A stretch of 64,000 nucleotides of DNA from Clostridia bacterium (lineage in GTDB: Bacteria; Bacillota; Clostridia; Christensenellales; Aristaeellaceae): assembly GCA_017404985.1 (NCBI GenBank), contig JAFRBK010000009.1, forward strand, positions 123,409 to 187,408, in the 5' to 3' direction. A model generated the notes under the pieces. The model ran no database searches. It was not told where the DNA came from and saw nothing but the letters and a program-made list of their open reading frames with translations. Of the stretch, positions 61,790 to 64,000 are shown piece by piece. How positions within the stretch are numbered: the stretch's first letter is position 1; each line of letters begins with the position of its first letter. A program made the position numbers and the translations under genes.

Positions 61790-62719
61790 TCAGTCAAAAC
61801 TTTTCAGATACTCTTCGTACTCAGTCTGAACATATTGATCATAGCATTTAGCAATATGCTGAATTCTTTTTACGACGGCACTGTGCGTGGAATAGCTAAC
61901 TTCGGCGGCGATTTCCTGATCAGTATACTGCTGCATTTTCAGTTTCAGGATCTGCTGATCGCGGGGAGAAAGCGTTTTGATAAAGTCTTCAATGCGCAGC
62001 TTGCTGATGATCTCGTCCTCAAAACTTTCACGGCCGAGTGCTGCTGGCTCCGTTTCATTTTCATCTGTATCCAGCGATTCCATTACGCCGATTTTCGTAC
62101 GCGAATGAGTCCAAGCGCGATAAAAATCTGTCTTTGCCCTGCTCGCAAACTTCCCAAAATCTTCCGGCGTCCGGTTCAGCCAAGCATCGTCAATGGTTGG
62201 TTGCCAGTTCTGCTCTTCGATGATTTTGGGAGTGACTGTGGCGATCATGGAAAAGAAATATTCATAAGAAGTCCACGGCACTTCGATTCCACGACGCATG
62301 CTTCCAAGGACCGGAAAAGAGAAACCGAATTCTTCGAACTTCTGCTGAATATAGGATAAAGCACGATAGCACAGAATCCAAACCGGGAAATCCCCGGAGT
62401 AATGATTGAAGTTCTCAGTCATGCGATGGTGATTGCCTTCCTTGTCCGGAACTTCGATAAACTGCCAGAAAGCCCACGCATAACTGTCCATCACCAATTG
62501 TAGAAAAAGATCGTCATTGATCTGCTCGTCATACTTGTCGGTCCAGATCGGATCATACGGACAGCGCGGAAAATCCAGATACTCTTTTGCTTTGGATACA
62601 ATTTCCTTAGGCAGTGCGTAGAAGAGCGGAAGACGGTGCTTATTCGTACCTTGTGCGATTGTGATGATCCTTCCGTCTTTAAAGAGTCTTGCTGCCGGAA
62701 ACCTGGTGATTTCGTCCAT
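61790..62719 (-). CDS. Sigma-factor-like protein of the mobile element
   Basis: A 309-aa protein. The C-terminal 75 residues look like sigma-70 region 4 (FIKTLSPRDQQILKLKMQQY, TDQEIAAEVSYSTHSAVVKR). The first 220 residues are rich in W and Y (PVWILCYRALSYIQQKFEEF, VPWTSYEYFFSMIA) and are not a standard sigma region 2. It may act as an element-specific transcription factor. AAAGGA lies six bases before the ATG at 62719; a GTG at 62740 is an alternative. Confidence 0.7.
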   Translation of the reverse strand: MDEITRFPAARLFKDGRIITIAQGTNKHRLPLFYALPKEIVSKAKEYLDFPRCPYDPIWTDKYDEQINDDLFLQLVMDSYAWAFWQFIEVPDKEGNHHRMTENFNHYSGDFPVWILCYRALSYIQQKFEEFGFSFPVLGSMRRGIEVPWTSYEYFFSMIATVTPKIIEEQNWQPTIDDAWLNRTPEDFGKFASRAKTDFYRAWTHSRTKIGVMESLDTDENETEPAALGRESFEDEIISKLRIEDFIKTLSPRDQQILKLKMQQYTDQEIAAEVSYSTHSAVVKRIQHIAKCYDQYVQTEYEEYLKSFD

Positions 62720-62926
62720 GAACTGTTCCTTTCTGGTCACACGCGTTGTTTGGGATCATGCCAATCATATCATAAAACTGAAATATCGTCTTGTCCGGAA
62801 GATAAGTCATGCGAATATACCAGCAGGAAACCTCGGTGCGATATATTCCCAGAAACTGCGGATTCAAAAAGAGTTCGATCAATAACTAAATGCATTCATC
62901 CATGCGTACAACTATCTATAATTTCA

Positions 62927-62958
62927 TTGACAAGAAAGACAGGAAATGATAGTATAAT
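62927..62958 (+). promoter_or_regulatory. Promoter of the tandem-repeat RNA
   Basis: TTGACA (62927-62932) and TATAAT (62953-62958), both perfect, with a long 20-bp spacer. Transcription would begin near 62965, just at the first hairpin of the RNA repeats. The DNA upstream to 62741 holds nothing else I can name. Confidence 0.65.
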
Positions 62959-62960
62959 AG

Positions 62961-63113
62961 CGGTTGAAGGGCGTCATCCCTTCGGTGTGACTGACACCTA
63001 TAATCCGAAACGGTGCAGGACATAGGAGCCTGAGGTTGGCGGGCAACGATAAAACCCGTTATGGTGCAGGACGCAGGGGCCTGCGGATGGCGGACATCGA
63101 TAAAATCAGTCAT
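62961..63113 (+). ncRNA. Three tandem 51-nt structured RNA repeats, candidate RNA antitoxin
   Basis: Units start at 62961, 63012 and 63063. Units 2 and 3 share GGTGCAGGAC and CGATAAAA; unit 1 is diverged in sequence but keeps the fold. Hairpin 1 is GAAGGG/CCCTTC in unit 1, CAGG/CCTG in unit 2 and GCAGG/CCTGC in unit 3. Hairpin 2 is GGTGT/ACACC, GTTG/CAAC and GATG/CATC, with five-base loops GACTG, GCGGG and GCGGA. Pairing is kept by compensatory base changes, so an RNA is under selection. It sits between a promoter and a nuclease-like gene. Confidence 0.7.
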
Positions 63114-63114
63114 T

Positions 63115-63153
63115 AAGGGAGACGAGTGGCATTACGGTGTCGCAGTCTCCCTT
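63115..63153 (+). terminator. Terminator-like hairpin between RNA repeats and toxin-like gene
   Basis: AAGGGAGAC (63115-63123) and GTCTCCCTT (63145-63153) form a 9-bp stem around 21 bases, followed by TCAATATT. Partial termination here would make much repeat RNA and little mRNA for the next gene. Confidence 0.55.
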
Positions 63154-63176
63154 TCAATATTCAGGGAGGAAAGCAA

Positions 63177-63797
63177 ATGGCTATTTCAAAGAAGGCAGCT
63201 CTTTCAATTCTTTTCACTGCCGCGGAGAGCTATCGGAAGAATCTGATTGATCAAAGCCTGCTTTTTCTTTGCCTGGATAAGCACAAACGAGTTTACAGCC
63301 TGGAAGTCACTTTCGATGCCAGCAACTTTAAGCACTTAACGGGCGTTCAGACAAAACTCAGCGCCCAGCATTTCTATGAAATGTGCATTGACCGCAGGCT
63401 TTCCACAGATGATTTCAGCTTTGCGGAAGACGGAACAACCATCTGGAAAATGGAAGTGCTGCCCAGGTTGATCTCAAAGAATCTGTCCGCTAACATGCTG
63501 GGTGAATACAATGGTTCCATGCCGGTGCTGTTTACCGAGCGTCTTGCGGGAAGCACATCTGCCTGTATGGGATTTGTCCGGTCTGATGAAAACGGGCGTT
63601 ACATACCCAATACCATTCTGAAAGGCGACGTACGAACCCTTGTTCACAGGGCAGATCGGATCATTGCAACATATCGGAAAAAACGTGCGGATATTCATTA
63701 CAGCGAAATTGTCTATGCCGCAAAGAAGATTGAGTGGAATATGATTAAGCTTCCGGAAAGCCTTCAGTATCTGCCGTTGCCGAAACAAGAAAAGTGA
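63177..63797 (+). CDS. PBECR4-like nuclease-domain protein, candidate toxin
   Basis: A 206-aa cytosolic protein. Its core (HKRVYSLEVTFDASNFKHLT, GVQTKLSAQHFYEMCIDRRL, STDDFSFAEDGTT, LAGSTSACMGFVRSDENGRY, IPNTILKGDVRTL) fits my knowledge of PBECR4. That domain belongs to the barnase/EndoU/colicin/RelE-like fold set found in phage polyvalent proteins and toxins. GGGAGG lies seven bases before the ATG at 63177. It follows the structured RNA repeats and their terminator-like hairpin on the same strand. Catalytic residues cannot be assigned by eye. An RNase acting on cell RNA and held by the repeat RNA is the working idea. Confidence 0.65.
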   Translation: MAISKKAALSILFTAAESYRKNLIDQSLLFLCLDKHKRVYSLEVTFDASNFKHLTGVQTKLSAQHFYEMCIDRRLSTDDFSFAEDGTTIWKMEVLPRLISKNLSANMLGEYNGSMPVLFTERLAGSTSACMGFVRSDENGRYIPNTILKGDVRTLVHRADRIIATYRKKRADIHYSEIVYAAKKIEWNMIKLPESLQYLPLPKQEK

Positions 63798-63814
63798 CAT
63801 TCTGGAACACCCCC

Positions 63815-63842
63815 TTGAAAAGCAATGGAATCAATGTAAAAT
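63815..63842 (+). promoter_or_regulatory. Promoter before the window's end
   Basis: TTGAAA (63815-63820) and TAAAAT (63837-63842) with a 16-bp spacer, followed by a ribosome site GGTGGAGGGG. Confidence 0.5.
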
Positions 63843-63859
63843 AGAAGGTGGAGGGGACT

Positions 63860-63898
63860 GTGAACGGAAGGCAGGAGTACTGGATGGAGAATCAATAA
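63860..63898 (+). CDS. Possible 12-aa leader peptide
   Basis: A GTG at 63860 with GGAGGGG just upstream opens 12 codons (MNGRQEYWMENQ) ending in TAA. Promoter, ribosome site and very short frame resemble a leader peptide for a gene beyond the window. The remaining bases to 64000 show no gene. Confidence 0.3.
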   Translation: MNGRQEYWMENQ

Positions 63899-64000
63899 AA
63901 CCTTTCGCCCCTCGCGCCAGAGCAGGCGAATATATTCACAGAAAACGAACAATAAGGACTTGACAGTCATGCGGAATAGGGCTGAACTCGCACAGCACAG

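Larger units (their letters stand above)
56920..64000. mobile_element. Mobilizable element of Tn4451-like type, right end not seen
   Basis: A leftward block of recombinase, TnpW-like, MobA/MobL relaxase, DUF3847-like and sigma-like genes, with an oriT-like region, is the core of Tn4451-type mobilizable elements. The left junction should lie between the preA stop (56914) and the recombinase stop (57012), since preA is intact. Target-site bases and terminal repeats could not be fixed. The opposite-strand genes from 63 kb may be cargo or lie outside it. The right end is not within the window as far as I can tell. Confidence 0.7.

Noticed and set aside
62961-63113. Tandem riboswitch reading of the repeats
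   Set aside because: No match to glycine, guanidine, c-di-GMP or other aptamers I know. Three short units before a nuclease-like gene fit a type III antitoxin better; not fully excluded.
62961-63113. CRISPR array
   Set aside because: The repeats are contiguous 51-nt units without variable spacers, and no cas gene is in the window.

Overview
The window looks like chromosome from an anaerobic, probably gut or rumen, member of the Bacillota (class Clostridia, possibly Christensenellales-like). The evidence is strong AAGGAGG-type ribosome sites, consensus sigma-A promoters, LplB/YtcP-type sugar ABC importers, clostripain and BspA-like leucine-rich repeat proteins, BACON-domain surface protein, GH112 and GH31 carbohydrate enzymes, several Gfo/Idh/MocA dehydrogenases, and a Tn4451-style large serine recombinase. 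Taxonomy is inference; no rRNA or tRNA gene was seen.

Layout. 0-3.6 kb: a leftward three-gene operon (unknown 387-aa protein, membrane Ser/Thr kinase, lipoprotein cut by the window edge). 3.8-12.8 kb: a divergent, A+T-richer gene for a 2994-aa secreted protein built from an LRR start, about eight BACON-like domains, an SH3-like domain and a helical C-terminus. 12.8-18.6 kb: a decayed transposase tail, a bidirectional terminator, a secreted protein coupled to a clostripain-family protease, and a truncated papain-type protease tail. 18.9-22.9 kb: a compact rightward operon with a ClpP-like serine protease, a soluble VirD4/TraG-like ATPase, a small acidic protein and a Nudix-like/LRR fusion. 22.9-26.5 kb: an XRE regulator, a relic of a second clostripain gene, a SLOG-domain protein and about 1.1 kb of gene-poor DNA with three related iteron/promoter/terminator units and a large nested inverted repeat.

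26.5-39.5 kb is housekeeping-like: a leftward operon (flavoprotein, DEDDh exonuclease, uridine-kinase-like protein), an AraC regulator convergent with a GH112 phosphorylase, a degenerate GGDEF/EAL/PAS protein, and a divergent SUV3-like helicase. 39.6-56.9 kb is carbohydrate use: paired Gfo/Idh/MocA dehydrogenases; an ABC importer with its binding protein and AraC regulator; a leftward GH31 glycosidase; a second ABC importer whose binding-protein gene carries one in-frame TAA; two more dehydrogenases; and a PreA-type dihydropyrimidine dehydrogenase. The likely scheme is glycan breakdown, import of oligosaccharides by the two ABC systems, and intracellular oxidation or phosphorolysis of unusual sugars.

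57 kb to the end is a mobilizable element: large serine recombinase, TnpW-like protein, MobA/MobL relaxase with an oriT-like region, two DUF3847-like proteins and a sigma-like protein. Beyond these, on the opposite strand, is the most interesting locus. A strong promoter is followed by three tandem 51-nt RNA repeats that keep two hairpins by compensatory changes, then a terminator-like hairpin, then a gene resembling PBECR4 nuclease-toxin domains. This is the layout of a type III (RNA-antitoxin) toxin-antitoxin locus, but with a toxin fold not known for that class.
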